This document shows positions 17,092 through 25,716 of a stretch of DNA of 64,000 bases, piece after piece. This DNA is from Bradyrhizobium genosp. SA-3. GTDB taxonomy: Bacteria; Pseudomonadota; Alphaproteobacteria; Rhizobiales; Xanthobacteraceae. Made by a program: the position numbers and the translations under genes. How positions within the stretch are numbered: the first letter of the stretch is position 1; each line of letters opens with the position of its first letter. The DNA is taken from NCBI RefSeq assembly GCF_004212635.1, contig NZ_PSRT01000019.1, positions 1 through 64,000 of the forward strand, in the 5' to 3' direction. The notes beneath the pieces are model-generated. The model had not been told where the DNA came from. It saw only the letters and a program-made list of their open reading frames with translations, and did not search any database.

Positions 17092-19296
17092 ATGGCAGCC
17101 GAAACCGTAACCCAGATCATTTCGATATCGCAGACGGCGGAAGCCGTCGCGGAGCAGACGTTCTACATTCCGATGACGGGACCCGCCGCCCGGCCGCGGC
17201 GGTCCCTCAAGCACGACGATACCTTCATCGTGCTCGACAGCCATGGCGACATCGGCGCTTCGGCGGGCGGGCCAGACGGGCTGTTTCACCACGACACGCG
17301 CTATCTGGCGCGGCTGGAGCTCGTGCTCGACGATCTCCAGCCGCTGCTGCTCGGCTCGAATCTGCGCGACGACAATTCGGCGTTGACAGTCGATCTGACC
17401 AATCCCGACATCTACCGTCAGGGCCGCCTCGTGTTCCAAAAGGATCTGCTGCACATCGTGCGCACGATCTTCCTGTGGCGCGGTGCCGCCTATCAACGCA
17501 TCGGCGTGCAGAACCACGGCGACGCGCGCGCCAGCTTCGAGTTGACGCTGCTGTTCGACAACGACTTCGCCGACCTGTTCGAGGTCCGCGGCGAGCGGCG
17601 CCCGCGCCGCGGGACGGGCACGAGCCGGCTGCTCGGCCCGACCGACGTGTTGTTCGGGTATCGCGGCCTCGACGACGCCGAGCGCACCACCGGCCTGCAT
17701 TTCGACCCGCGCCCGACGCGGCTGTCGGTCAATGCCGCGACCTGGCAGCTCGAGCTCGACCCGCACGAGGCCAGATCGCTGTTCGTCGCCGTCTCCTGCA
17801 ACCGACCGGTGACGGAAAAGCCGGCGCGGTTCTTCCAGGGCCTCCTGGCGCACCGCCGCGAGATGCGGCAGTCGACCATGGGCGCCGCCAGCATCGAGAC
17901 CTCCAACAACATCTTCAACGAGGTGCTGTGCCAGGCCATGGCCGACCTCAACATGCTGATGACGGAGACGCCACAGGGTCGTTATCCCTATGCCGGCATT
18001 CCCTGGTACTCGACCACGTTCGGTCGCGACGGCCTGATCACCGCGCTCCAGATGCTCTGGATCGATCCACGCGTCGCCAAGGGCGTCTTGCGGCGGCTCG
18101 CGCATTTCCAGGCGAAGGCGATCGATCCGCTCGCCGACGCCGCGCCCGGAAAGATCCTGCACGAGATGCGAGGCGGCGAGATGGCGGCGCTGGGCGAGGT
18201 GCCGTTCTCCCAATATTACGGCAGCGTCGATTCGACCGCGCTGTTCGTCCTGCTCGCGGGAAGCTATTTCGAGCGCACCGGCGACGAGGCCACGCTGATC
18301 GAGCTGTGGCCGGCGATCGAGGCGGGGCTCGCCTGGATCGACGGTCCCGGCGATCCCGATCAGGACGGCTTCGTCGAATACCAGCGCGCGACGGAAAAGG
18401 GACTGGCCAACCAGGGCTGGAAGGATTCCTACGACGCGATCTTCCATGCCGACGGCCAGCTTGCGGAAGGCAACATCGCGCTCGCCGAGGTCCAGGGCTA
18501 TATCTACGCCGCCAAGCAGCTCGCCGCGCGCTGCGCGCTGCGGCTCGGCAAGCCGGACCGCGTGCGCCAGCTCGAGGCCGAAGCCAAGGCGCTGGCCGAG
18601 CGCTTCGAGAAGGCGTTCTGGTGCGAGGAGCTCGGCACCTATGCGCTCGCCCTCGACGGCAGGAAGCGCCCCTGCAAGGTGCGGACCTCGAATGCCGGGC
18701 AGGTGCTGTTCAGCGGCATGATCCGCGAGGATCGCGCCCGTCTCGTCGCCGCCGATCTGATGCGGCCGCATTTCTACTCGGGCTGGGGCATCCGCACCGT
18801 CGCGCAGGGCGAGGTGCGCTACAACCCGATGTCCTATCATGACGGCTCGATCTGGCCGCACGACAACGCGCTGATCGCGCTCGGGCTCGCGCGCTACGGC
18901 CTCAAGCATTCGGTGGCGCATGTCTTCAAGGGGCTGTTCGACGCGGCGACCTACATGGACCTGCGCCGGCTGCCCGAATTGTTCTGCGGTTTCCGGCGCG
19001 AGAAGCGGCGCGGCCCGACGCTCTATCCGGTCGCCTGCGCGCCGCAGGCCTGGGCCAGCGCGACGCCGTTCACGCTGCTGGAGGCGGCGCTGGGCATCGA
19101 GTTCGACGTCGCACGCTGTGAGATTCGCCTGCGTAATCCGCATCTGCCGACGTTCCTGAACGAGGTGATCCTGCGCGATCTGCGGCTGGGCGGGTCCAGC
19201 GTGGATCTGCGCGTCAGTCGCCATGGCGACGACGTGGCGCTGGAGGTGTTGCGCACGCGCGGCCAGATCCAGGTCTCGATTGTGCTGGCGCGCTAG
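17092..19296 (+). CDS. Glycogen debranching-type enzyme (GDE_N_bis domain, amylo-alpha-1,6-glucosidase-like)
   Basis: 734 aa. The N-terminal third (LDSHGDIGASAGGPDGLFHHDTRYLARLELVL) is the GDE_N_bis domain. The C-terminal two thirds form an alpha/alpha-barrel glycosidase-like domain with GIPWYSTTFGRDGLITALQM, DGFVEYQR, NQGWKDSYDA and NPMSYHDGSIWPHDNALIA. The Asp and Glu in these motifs are the usual catalytic-site positions. No signal peptide. It lies 56 nt after the ABC gene and is likely co-transcribed. In other alphaproteobacteria such proteins accompany a GT4 glycosyltransferase and are stress-regulated. The actual substrate is unproven; a 1,6-glucosidase role is the family reading. Confidence 0.9.
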   Translation: MAAETVTQIISISQTAEAVAEQTFYIPMTGPAARPRRSLKHDDTFIVLDSHGDIGASAGGPDGLFHHDTRYLARLELVLDDLQPLLLGSNLRDDNSALTVDLTNPDIYRQGRLVFQKDLLHIVRTIFLWRGAAYQRIGVQNHGDARASFELTLLFDNDFADLFEVRGERRPRRGTGTSRLLGPTDVLFGYRGLDDAERTTGLHFDPRPTRLSVNAATWQLELDPHEARSLFVAVSCNRPVTEKPARFFQGLLAHRREMRQSTMGAASIETSNNIFNEVLCQAMADLNMLMTETPQGRYPYAGIPWYSTTFGRDGLITALQMLWIDPRVAKGVLRRLAHFQAKAIDPLADAAPGKILHEMRGGEMAALGEVPFSQYYGSVDSTALFVLLAGSYFERTGDEATLIELWPAIEAGLAWIDGPGDPDQDGFVEYQRATEKGLANQGWKDSYDAIFHADGQLAEGNIALAEVQGYIYAAKQLAARCALRLGKPDRVRQLEAEAKALAERFEKAFWCEELGTYALALDGRKRPCKVRTSNAGQVLFSGMIREDRARLVAADLMRPHFYSGWGIRTVAQGEVRYNPMSYHDGSIWPHDNALIALGLARYGLKHSVAHVFKGLFDAATYMDLRRLPELFCGFRREKRRGPTLYPVACAPQAWASATPFTLLEAALGIEFDVARCEIRLRNPHLPTFLNEVILRDLRLGGSSVDLRVSRHGDDVALEVLRTRGQIQVSIVLAR

Positions 19297-19319
19297 TGGC
19301 GCGCCGAGAGGAGGGTGCG

Positions 19320-19841
19320 ATGCGTGCGATCGGAGCGCTGATCCTGGGCATAGCCATCGTCTCGGGCCTGGCGGTGGCGACCTCGCGTGCCGCGGAGGAT
19401 CAACCCGCGGGCGCGAGCGAAGCGAATGCGCCGCCGACGGCACAGCCGCCGGCCTCGACCGTTCCGGTCACCCCCAAGGATGCCGCCCCGCCGCCCTCGG
19501 TGACCATCATCGGCGCAAGCGAGGCGCATGGCGTCCTCGGCCGCGACGTTCGCAGCGCCGCCGGCGAAGACATGGGTCGCATCGTCGACGTCATCGTCGA
19601 TCGCACCGGCCATGTGCGTGCGGCGGCGATCGATTTCGGCGGCTTCCTCGGCGTCGGCAGCCGCAAGATCGTGGTGGACTGGAACGCGCTGCGCTTCGGC
19701 AAGATCGCCAACAAGAAGGACAGCATCACGCTGGAATTGACCAAGGCGCAGGTCGCGGCCGCGCCGGAATACAAGGAAGACACGCCGATCGTCGTGCTCG
19801 GCGCGTCCGGCAGCCTTCAACCGCTGCAAGCGATTCAGTGA
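19320..19841 (+). CDS. Secreted PRC-barrel domain protein
   Basis: 173 aa; the ATG at 19320 follows GAGGAGGG at ideal spacing. Residues 1-24 form a signal peptide (ending SRAA). A Pro/Ala-rich linker follows (about 25-58), then a PRC-barrel: GVLGRDVRSAAGEDMGRIVD, VRAAAIDFGGFLGVGSRK and VDWNALRF. PRC-barrels are small beta-barrels found in photosynthetic reaction-centre H subunits and in RimM, and in many stress proteins of rhizobia. It follows the debranching-type gene by 23 nt, in the same operon. Function unknown. Confidence 0.85.
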   Translation: MRAIGALILGIAIVSGLAVATSRAAEDQPAGASEANAPPTAQPPASTVPVTPKDAAPPPSVTIIGASEAHGVLGRDVRSAAGEDMGRIVDVIVDRTGHVRAAAIDFGGFLGVGSRKIVVDWNALRFGKIANKKDSITLELTKAQVAAAPEYKEDTPIVVLGASGSLQPLQAIQ

Positions 19842-19864
19842 GGTGCCCGGAGGGCTGACCGCCT

Positions 19865-21178
19865 GTGCTGTTGTCGAGGAAGCCGAAACATGCAGATCGC
19901 GACGGCCGCGTTGAGCAGAACAACGTCGCCGCGCCGCCGGCTGCAGGCCTTCCGGCACCGTCGCGCCAGAGCCTGCGCGGGCTCGACTGGTTCATCTTCT
20001 TCCTCGCCGATGTGCAGACCGGATTCGGTCCGTTCATTGCGGTTTATCTGACGACGCAGAAATGGACCCAGGTCGAGATCGGCCTTGTGCTGTCGATCGG
20101 TGGCATCGTCGCCCTGATCGGGCAGATGCCGGGCGGCGCGATCATCGATGCGGCCAAATCGGAACGGCTGGTGGCCGCCCTTGCGATCGCCACCATCGGC
20201 TGCTGCGCGCTTGCCTACGCCGCGATGCCGATCTTCCCCGTCGTGGTGACCGCCGCCACCCTGCATGCGATGGCGAGTTGCGTGCTGGGGCCGGCGATTG
20301 CCGCGATCAGCCTCGGCCTGGTCGGCCCGCTCGCGATCGGCGAGCGTCTCGGCCGCAATGCGCGCTTTGCCTCGCTCGGCAACGGCGTTGCGGCGGCGGT
20401 GATGGGCACCGCCGGCTACCTGCTCTCGAGCCGCTCGGTCTTTCTGGTCACCTTCCTGCTCGCGATCCCGACCCTGATCGCGCTTTCGCGCATCCGCGAG
20501 CACGAGGTCGACATTAGACGCTGTCACGGCGAGATGCCGCCTGAAGCCGCGGATCGCGGCGACACCAATGTCTGGCACCTGATCCGGCAGCGTCCGCTGA
20601 TTGTGTTCGCGCTGAGCGTGCTCTTGTTGCAGCTCGCGAATGCCGCGATGATGCCGCTGATGGCGAGCGCGGTGACGGCGCGGTCGAGCCAGTGGGCGAC
20701 GGTGCTCGTCGCCTTTTGCATCGTCGTTCCGCAAGCGATCGTGGCGCTGCTGTCGCCGACCATCGGACGCAAGGCACAACTCTGGGGCCGGCGGCCGCTG
20801 CTCCTGATCGGATTCGGCGCGCTGACGATCCGGGGTCTGCTGTTCGCAACCGTGCGCGATCCCTATCTGCTCGTGCTGGTGCAGGTGTTCGACGGCCTCA
20901 CCGCGGCCGTGTTCGCGGTGATGATTCCGCTGATCGTCGCCGACGTCGCCTTCGGCAGCGGTCACTTCAACCTGGCGCAGGGCATCGTCGGCACCGCGAC
21001 CGGCATCGGTGCGTCCTTGAGCACCGCGCTTGGCGGCTATGTCAGCGACAAGTTCGGCAACGCCACCGCCTTCATCGGACTGTCCGGCATCGCCGCGACG
21101 GGGCTTCTGCTGATTCTGCTCGTGATGCCGGAGACGCGGCGCGCGGGTATGACCGCGACCAAAGAGATGGCCGGCTGA
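19865..21178 (+). CDS. MFS transporter
   Basis: 437 aa from GTG at 19865, 23 nt after the PRC gene. Twelve predicted helices begin at GLDWFIFFLADVQTGFGPFIA (about residue 40). Internal motifs GQMPGGAIIDAAKSERL (loop 2-3) and SPTIGRKAQLWGRRPLLLIG (loop 8-9) are MFS motif A-like. The substrate is unknown. It ends 41 nt from the convergent fixK2 stop. As last gene of the 15272-21178 run, it may export or import a sugar or organic acid made by that operon. Confidence 0.88.
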   Translation: MLLSRKPKHADRDGRVEQNNVAAPPAAGLPAPSRQSLRGLDWFIFFLADVQTGFGPFIAVYLTTQKWTQVEIGLVLSIGGIVALIGQMPGGAIIDAAKSERLVAALAIATIGCCALAYAAMPIFPVVVTAATLHAMASCVLGPAIAAISLGLVGPLAIGERLGRNARFASLGNGVAAAVMGTAGYLLSSRSVFLVTFLLAIPTLIALSRIREHEVDIRRCHGEMPPEAADRGDTNVWHLIRQRPLIVFALSVLLLQLANAAMMPLMASAVTARSSQWATVLVAFCIVVPQAIVALLSPTIGRKAQLWGRRPLLLIGFGALTIRGLLFATVRDPYLLVLVQVFDGLTAAVFAVMIPLIVADVAFGSGHFNLAQGIVGTATGIGASLSTALGGYVSDKFGNATAFIGLSGIAATGLLLILLVMPETRRAGMTATKEMAG

Positions 21179-21219
21179 ACGGATTCAGCCGGCCAAGTAG
21201 GTGGGGAAGGAAAGAGAGA

Positions 21220-21918
21220 TCAGGCGTCCAGATTGTGCAGGCGCTGACGGTTGCGCAGCACGATCTGGCGGGCGCCGGAGAAGCCCAGGATGCCCTGGGT
21301 ATGAAGCTGCGACAGCGCACGCGACACGGTCTCGAGCGTGAGGCCGAGATAGTCGCCGATGTCGCGGCGGCACATCGGCAGCGCCATCATGCCAGCAACG
21401 GCGAGGCGGCGGTCCATTTCGAGCAGGAAGGTCGCAACGCGCTCCATCGCGGTCTTGCGCCCCAGCAGCAGCATGTGGTCCTCGGCGTGGCGCAGCTCGG
21501 AAGCCGTCATGGCCCAGAGCTTGCGGGCGACCTGGACGTCGATGCCGGCGGCCTTCTCGAGGCTCGCGCGCTTCACGAGGCGCACGGTGGTGTCGATGAT
21601 GGCTTCGGCGGCGAGGCGGTGAGTGGCGCCGGATTCGAGCCCGAACACGTCGCCGGGAAGATGGAAGGCACCGATCTGGCGGCGGCCGTCGGAGAGAAGC
21701 TTGTAGCTGCGCACCGCGCCGGTGATGACCTGATAGACATATTCGGCCGGCTCGTCCTCGCCATAGATCTCCTCGTCTTTGCGGTAGGAGAACTCCGTGG
21801 CGACGAGGCCGACATGGCCCGTGATGGCGCCTAACTGGTCGGTGACGGGATGGGCAGGAGCAATCTTGCCACCAATCTGGGTATTGATTGCCTTGGTGTT
21901 GATCGTCTGGGTCAGCAT
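21220..21918 (-). CDS. fixK2: FixK2, CRP/FNR-family activator of microaerobic genes
   Basis: 232 aa from the second ATG (21918). GGAG lies 9 nt before it, whereas it abuts the first ATG at 21927. This start also places the cysteine in PMCRRDIGDYLGL at residue 183, the position of the redox-sensitive Cys known in B. japonicum FixK2. The protein has an N-terminal cyclic-nucleotide-like beta-roll without the FNR cysteine cluster, a dimer helix (about 105-150) and a C-terminal helix-turn-helix with recognition helix LTLETVSRALSQL. It activates fixNOQP, fixGHIS and other genes at TTG-N8-CAA sites and is itself induced by FixJ-P. It is the last gene of the minus-strand fixLJ cluster. Confidence 0.95.
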   Translation of the reverse strand: MLTQTINTKAINTQIGGKIAPAHPVTDQLGAITGHVGLVATEFSYRKDEEIYGEDEPAEYVYQVITGAVRSYKLLSDGRRQIGAFHLPGDVFGLESGATHRLAAEAIIDTTVRLVKRASLEKAAGIDVQVARKLWAMTASELRHAEDHMLLLGRKTAMERVATFLLEMDRRLAVAGMMALPMCRRDIGDYLGLTLETVSRALSQLHTQGILGFSGARQIVLRNRQRLHNLDA

Positions 21919-22002
21919 CTGCGCCATCTCCGTTGTGATGACGCATTGGTACGCGGTATCGGGGGCTTCGAAAATTTCGAGCGATATCTTAAGGGAGTTG
22001 CC

Positions 22003-22021
22003 TTACGTAGAATCCCGTAGG
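22003..22021 (-). promoter_or_regulatory. Putative FixJ-binding region upstream of fixK2
   Basis: TTACGTAG at 22003-22010, followed by CCCGTAGG, matches the FixJ half-site known from Sinorhizobium (roughly GTA[A/C]GTAG or TTACGTAG). It lies about 85-100 nt before the fixK2 start and abuts the stop of the receiver gene. A second dyad, CTTCGAAAATTTCGAG (21966-21981), is nearer the start. FixJ control of fixK2 is established in B. japonicum; the exact site here is inference. Confidence 0.5.
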
Positions 22022-22438
22022 TCAGGCACGGGGGTGGTCCTGGATGGCGCGGCGGATGCGCTTGAGCAGGTTTTCGTCGAGAAGCGGCTTCAAAACCACG
22101 TCTTTTACCCCCGCCGCGGCCGCCCGGGCCGAGATGTTCTCGTCCGGATAGCCCGTGATCAGGATCACGGGGGTCTCGCTGTCGGACTGGCGCAGCCGGC
22201 CGGCGAGCTCGATGCCGTTGATGTCGGGCATCTTGTAATCGATCACGTAGCAGTCCGTCCCCGGAGCGCCGCTTGCGTGGAGCAGCGCCGTGCCGCTCCT
22301 GAAGGTCCGCACGGCAAAGCCGTCGGTCTCCAGCAGGAATCGCAGGGATCCCAGGACGGCGGCATCGTCGTCGACCACATAGACGGTGGGTTTTGTGGGG
22401 GACGCCGGCCGCGCACGGTGTGAGCTGACCTCGATCAT
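22022..22438 (-). CDS. Stand-alone response-regulator receiver
   Basis: 138 aa, ATG at 22438 after a 9-residue basic leader. It is a single receiver domain with no output domain: acidic triad VVDDDAAV (Asp23-25), phospho-acceptor Asp67 in YVIDYKMPD, Thr in VILITGYPD and the conserved Lys in VVLKPL. It lies between fixJ and fixK2, 59 nt after fixJ. The same arrangement is known from B. japonicum. It may compete with FixJ for phosphate from FixL or act as a phosphate sink; no role can be read from the sequence. Confidence 0.9.
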   Translation of the reverse strand: MIEVSSHRARPASPTKPTVYVVDDDAAVLGSLRFLLETDGFAVRTFRSGTALLHASGAPGTDCYVIDYKMPDINGIELAGRLRQSDSETPVILITGYPDENISARAAAAGVKDVVLKPLLDENLLKRIRRAIQDHPRA

Positions 22439-22497
22439 GCTGCTTGAGTAGCACGCAGGTCGCCAAGGGCCTTGACCTGCCTCAAGGCTACCCTGAG

Positions 22498-23115
22498 TCA
22501 ATCGTTAAGCATGCCGGCGCGCATCGCCATGCGGACCAGCTCCGAAAGGCTGCCCGCCTGCATCTTGGTCATCACGTTGGCCCGGTACACCTCGATGGTC
22601 CGCGGGCTGATGTCGTATTCGCGGGCGATCAGCTTGTTGGAAAGGCCTGCGATCAGCCCTTCCATGACCTGGCGCTCCCTCGGGCTCAAGGAGGCGACGC
22701 GGGCGGCGATGTCCTGCGAAATGGCCTCACTCTTGGCCGCCGGTTCGGCCTGGCGGATCGCCGTCTCGATCATGGTGATGAGACGATCGTCCTCGAACGG
22801 CTTCTCCAGGAAGTCGACGGCCCCGAGCTTCATCGCCTCGACCGCGAGCGGCACGTCGCCATGACCGGTCATGATCAGGATCGGAAACGGGCTGTTCTGC
22901 GCCTTCATGCGCTTCAGAAGCTCGATCCCGTCGAGGCCCGGCATGCGCACGTCGGAGACGACGCAGCCGAAGGCGAGGCTGGGCAGGGTGTCGATGAAAT
23001 CTTTCGCGTTGTCGAACAGCGTGACGCCGAAGCCGGAAGAATCCAGCAGGAAGTTCAGCGAGTCCCGCATCGCTGCGTCGTCGTCGATGACGTAGACATG
23101 TCCCTTGGTGGTCAT
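22498..23115 (-). CDS. fixJ: FixJ, oxygen-responsive response regulator
   Basis: 205 aa. Receiver domain 1-125 with VIDDDAAM, Asp55 in VVSDVRMPGLDG, Thr in ILIMTGHGDVP and Lys in FLEKPFEDD. It ends in a LuxR-type helix-turn-helix, LSPRERQVMEGLIAGLSNK and ISPRTIEVYRANVMTKM (about 142-185). FixL phosphorylates it when oxygen falls; FixJ-P dimerises and activates fixK2. It starts 3 nt after the fixL stop, so the two are co-translated. Confidence 0.96.
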   Translation of the reverse strand: MTTKGHVYVIDDDAAMRDSLNFLLDSSGFGVTLFDNAKDFIDTLPSLAFGCVVSDVRMPGLDGIELLKRMKAQNSPFPILIMTGHGDVPLAVEAMKLGAVDFLEKPFEDDRLITMIETAIRQAEPAAKSEAISQDIAARVASLSPRERQVMEGLIAGLSNKLIAREYDISPRTIEVYRANVMTKMQAGSLSELVRMAMRAGMLND

Positions 23116-23118
23116 GAA

Positions 23119-24636
23119 TCAGTTCTCGTCGGCTGCTGGCAAGGTGAAGCGGAATGTCGCCCCGCCCGATGCGTTGCTCTCGGCCCACATGCGGCCGCCG
23201 TGAGCCTCGATGATCGAACGGCTGATCGACAGCCCTACGCCCATGCCGGTTTCCTTGGTGGTGAAGAAAGTTTGAAACAGGTTTGGAACGACGTCGCCCT
23301 GGAAACCGGAGCCGGTGTCGGAAACCTCGACTTCGATCATGTCGTCGGCAACGGGCGTATTGGCCACCACAAGCTCTCGCTGCGGCGACTGCGCCATCGC
23401 TTCCAGCGCGTTGCGGAACAGGTTGACCAAGACCTGCTGGACCTGCACGCGGTCGGCCAACACGAGGTCCGCCTTCGGATTGAGATTGAAGCGGAGCTGG
23501 ACATTCTGCTCGCGCGCGCCGGCAAGCCCGAGCGCGCCGGCCTCCTCGATCAGCTTGGACAGGCTCTCAATCCGCTTCTCCGACTCGCCGCGCGAGACGA
23601 AGTCGCGCAAGCGGCGGATGATCTGGCCGGCGCGCAAGGCCTGCTCCGAGGCGCGGTCCAGCGCACTTTCGATCTTCGCCGTATTCGGATCAACGCTGCC
23701 GGCAAGCAGGCGCCGCGATCCCTTCATGTAGTTGCTGATCGCCGCCAGCGGCTGGTTGAGCTCGTGGGCGAGCGCCGAGGCCATCTCGCCCATCGCGGTC
23801 AGCCGCGAGACGTGGACGAGCTCCGACTGCAGCTGCTGAAGCCGCGCCTGGGTCTGCTGATGTTCGGTGAGGTCGCGGACGAAGCCGGTGAAATAGAGCT
23901 CGCCGCCCCGTTGCGTCTGCCCGACCGAAAGGTGCATCGGGAACGTCGTGCCGTCGCGGCGCTTGCCAGTCACGATGCGGCCGATGCCGATGATGTGCGG
24001 ATCGTTGGTCTTGAGGTAACGCACGAGATAGCTGTCGTGACGCGATTGATCAGGCTCCGGCATCAGGATGCTGACGTTCCGACCAATGGCTTCCTGCCTG
24101 CTGTAGCCGAACAGCCGCTCCGCGGCGCTGCTGAAGAGCTGCATGATGCCGCGCGAATCGATCACGATCATCGCGTCCGGCACCGTTTCGAGAATCGAGC
24201 GAAGATGATTCTCCTGAGAGCGCAGGGCCTCTTCCAGATGTCTTTCCTCGTTGATGTCGAGGAATATCCCGCTGAGGTGACGCGGCGAGCCCGAATCGTC
24301 TCGGATCACGCCGGCCCTGGCCCGGATCCATTGGCCCTTCTCCGAAGGACCGCCAACCTTGAAGGACACGTCGAATCCTGCGCCGCTCTCCGAGCTGCGC
24401 TCGATTCCCTGCAAGACGCGGTCCCGATCGCTGGGGTTCAGCAGCGACAGAAAGAGATCGTGGCTGACGGCATCATCCCGCCTGAGGCCAAACAGCCGCT
24501 TGGACATCTCGGACCATTCAAGGTCCCGCGTTCGCAAATCGAGATCCCAGGTGCCAACCCCGAATCCTTCGATGCGGAGCCGGAAATGCTCGCCCCGACC
24601 ATCGTCTGCCGGATGGGTTACGCGGGTCGGCGCCAA
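23119..24636 (-). CDS. fixL: FixL, haem-based oxygen sensor histidine kinase
   Basis: 505 aa from a TTG start with GAGGAG at suitable spacing. It has two PAS domains: PAS-A (about 20-130) without haem ligand, and PAS-B (about 140-255) with the proximal haem ligand His200 (DQSRHDSYL) and the oxygen-stabilising Arg220 (IIGIGR). The kinase follows: phospho-acceptor His291 in ALAHELNQPLAAI, N box LVNLFRNALEAM, G boxes DTGSGF and GMGVGLSISRS. There are no transmembrane helices, so it is a soluble FixL of the Bradyrhizobium type. Oxygen binding to haem shuts the kinase off. Confidence 0.97.
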   Translation of the reverse strand: MAPTRVTHPADDGRGEHFRLRIEGFGVGTWDLDLRTRDLEWSEMSKRLFGLRRDDAVSHDLFLSLLNPSDRDRVLQGIERSSESGAGFDVSFKVGGPSEKGQWIRARAGVIRDDSGSPRHLSGIFLDINEERHLEEALRSQENHLRSILETVPDAMIVIDSRGIMQLFSSAAERLFGYSRQEAIGRNVSILMPEPDQSRHDSYLVRYLKTNDPHIIGIGRIVTGKRRDGTTFPMHLSVGQTQRGGELYFTGFVRDLTEHQQTQARLQQLQSELVHVSRLTAMGEMASALAHELNQPLAAISNYMKGSRRLLAGSVDPNTAKIESALDRASEQALRAGQIIRRLRDFVSRGESEKRIESLSKLIEEAGALGLAGAREQNVQLRFNLNPKADLVLADRVQVQQVLVNLFRNALEAMAQSPQRELVVANTPVADDMIEVEVSDTGSGFQGDVVPNLFQTFFTTKETGMGVGLSISRSIIEAHGGRMWAESNASGGATFRFTLPAADEN

Positions 24637-24766
24637 ACTTCACTCCTCGCTAAAGCGCGGTCGGCAGGATGCGCTTACCGCTCATGACAATGTCGCTCAA
24701 GGTTCGTTCGGAGGCAAGCCGGATTGAATTCATTGGCGGAATTCCTGCGACATGACGGCCGGCGAT

Positions 24767-24780
24767 TTGATCTATCTCAT
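24767..24780 (+). promoter_or_regulatory. Near-consensus FixK2 box upstream of the stress-protein gene
   Basis: TTGATCTATCTCAT is a one-base variant of the TTGA-N6-TCAA FixK/FNR box. It is centred about 67 nt before the ATG at 24841, the same distance as the perfect box before fixN. It probably puts the universal stress and CBS genes under FixK2. Confidence 0.55.
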
Positions 24781-24840
24781 CCTGCCTTGCGTCGGCGAGG
24801 CTAGATTTCGCGGCAGTTCATTGCCTGCCGGAGAATCCCG

Positions 24841-25674
24841 ATGACATACGCGACCGTGATGGTCAGCCTCGCGCTCGATCAGTCCAACGAGGCGCGCCTT
24901 CAGGTCGCGGGGGAGCTCGCCGAGCGATTCGAGGCGGCCATCGTCGGCGTCGCCGCAGCGCAGTTCGCGCCGCCGCTTTATTTCGCCGACGGCGCCGAAG
25001 CACAAGCGCTGATCGAGCAGGGCGAAGCGTCCGTCAAGCGGCGGCTCGCCGGTCTCGAGGCGCAGTTCCGCGCTGCCACCAGGAATCGCGGCGGACACGC
25101 GGAGTGGCGCAGCGCCAAGGACTTTCCGGCGCGTTTTGTCCTGGAGCAGGCGCGCTGCGCCGACATCGTCATCAGCGGCGGACAGAGCCCTGCCTTCTCT
25201 GACGCCTTTGCGCTCGCAAGCGCCAAGGACCTGGTGATGCAGGCCGGCCGGCCGCTTTTGGTCGTTCCCGATAACGCCAATTGGCTCGATCTGCGCAGCG
25301 TGCTGGTGGCATGGAAGGACACGCCCGAGGCGCGGCGGGCGGTCGTCGACGCGCTGCCGATGCTGCGCAAGGCGAGGGACGTCACCATCGTCGAAATTCC
25401 GGAGCAGGGCGACAACCGCTCGGTCGTGATGGCCGGCGTCAGCGACGTGGCCGCCTGGCTCGCCCGTCACGGGGTCACCGCGACAGCGCGCGTCTCGGAG
25501 GCGGCGCGGAACGAAACCGCTGCCGCGCAATTGGACAAGGTCGCCGGCGACGTCGGCGCCGGCCTGATCGTCGCGGGCGCCTACGGTCATTCGAGGTTTC
25601 GTGAACTGATCCTGGGCGGCGTCACCCAGTATCTGGTCACACAATCTGCCCGCAGCGTGCTGCTGTCGCACTGA
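24841..25674 (+). CDS. Universal stress protein (UspA family)
   Basis: 277 aa. The N-terminal half is a degenerate Usp fold (MTYATVMVSLALDQSNEARLQVAGELAERF). The C-terminal half keeps the ATP-binding signature G-x2-G-x9-G-[S/T] as GAYGHSRFRELILGGVT. Tandem-Usp proteins of this size act in stress or hypoxia survival in the cytoplasm. It sits between fixL and fixN with a near-consensus FixK2 box upstream and the CBS protein 42 nt downstream, so it is likely part of the low-oxygen response. Confidence 0.88.
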   Translation: MTYATVMVSLALDQSNEARLQVAGELAERFEAAIVGVAAAQFAPPLYFADGAEAQALIEQGEASVKRRLAGLEAQFRAATRNRGGHAEWRSAKDFPARFVLEQARCADIVISGGQSPAFSDAFALASAKDLVMQAGRPLLVVPDNANWLDLRSVLVAWKDTPEARRAVVDALPMLRKARDVTIVEIPEQGDNRSVVMAGVSDVAAWLARHGVTATARVSEAARNETAAAQLDKVAGDVGAGLIVAGAYGHSRFRELILGGVTQYLVTQSARSVLLSH

Positions 25675-25716
25675 GGGCCGGCCGCCCGGCCAGTAGCGAA
25701 TCGAGGAGGACGCGCC

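Noticed and set aside
16981..19443. Very long antisense open frame (over 800 codons) opposite the debranching-type gene
   Set aside because: Mirror of high-GC codon usage; Arg/His/Gln/Leu-rich translation without any domain, while the plus strand carries clear family motifs.
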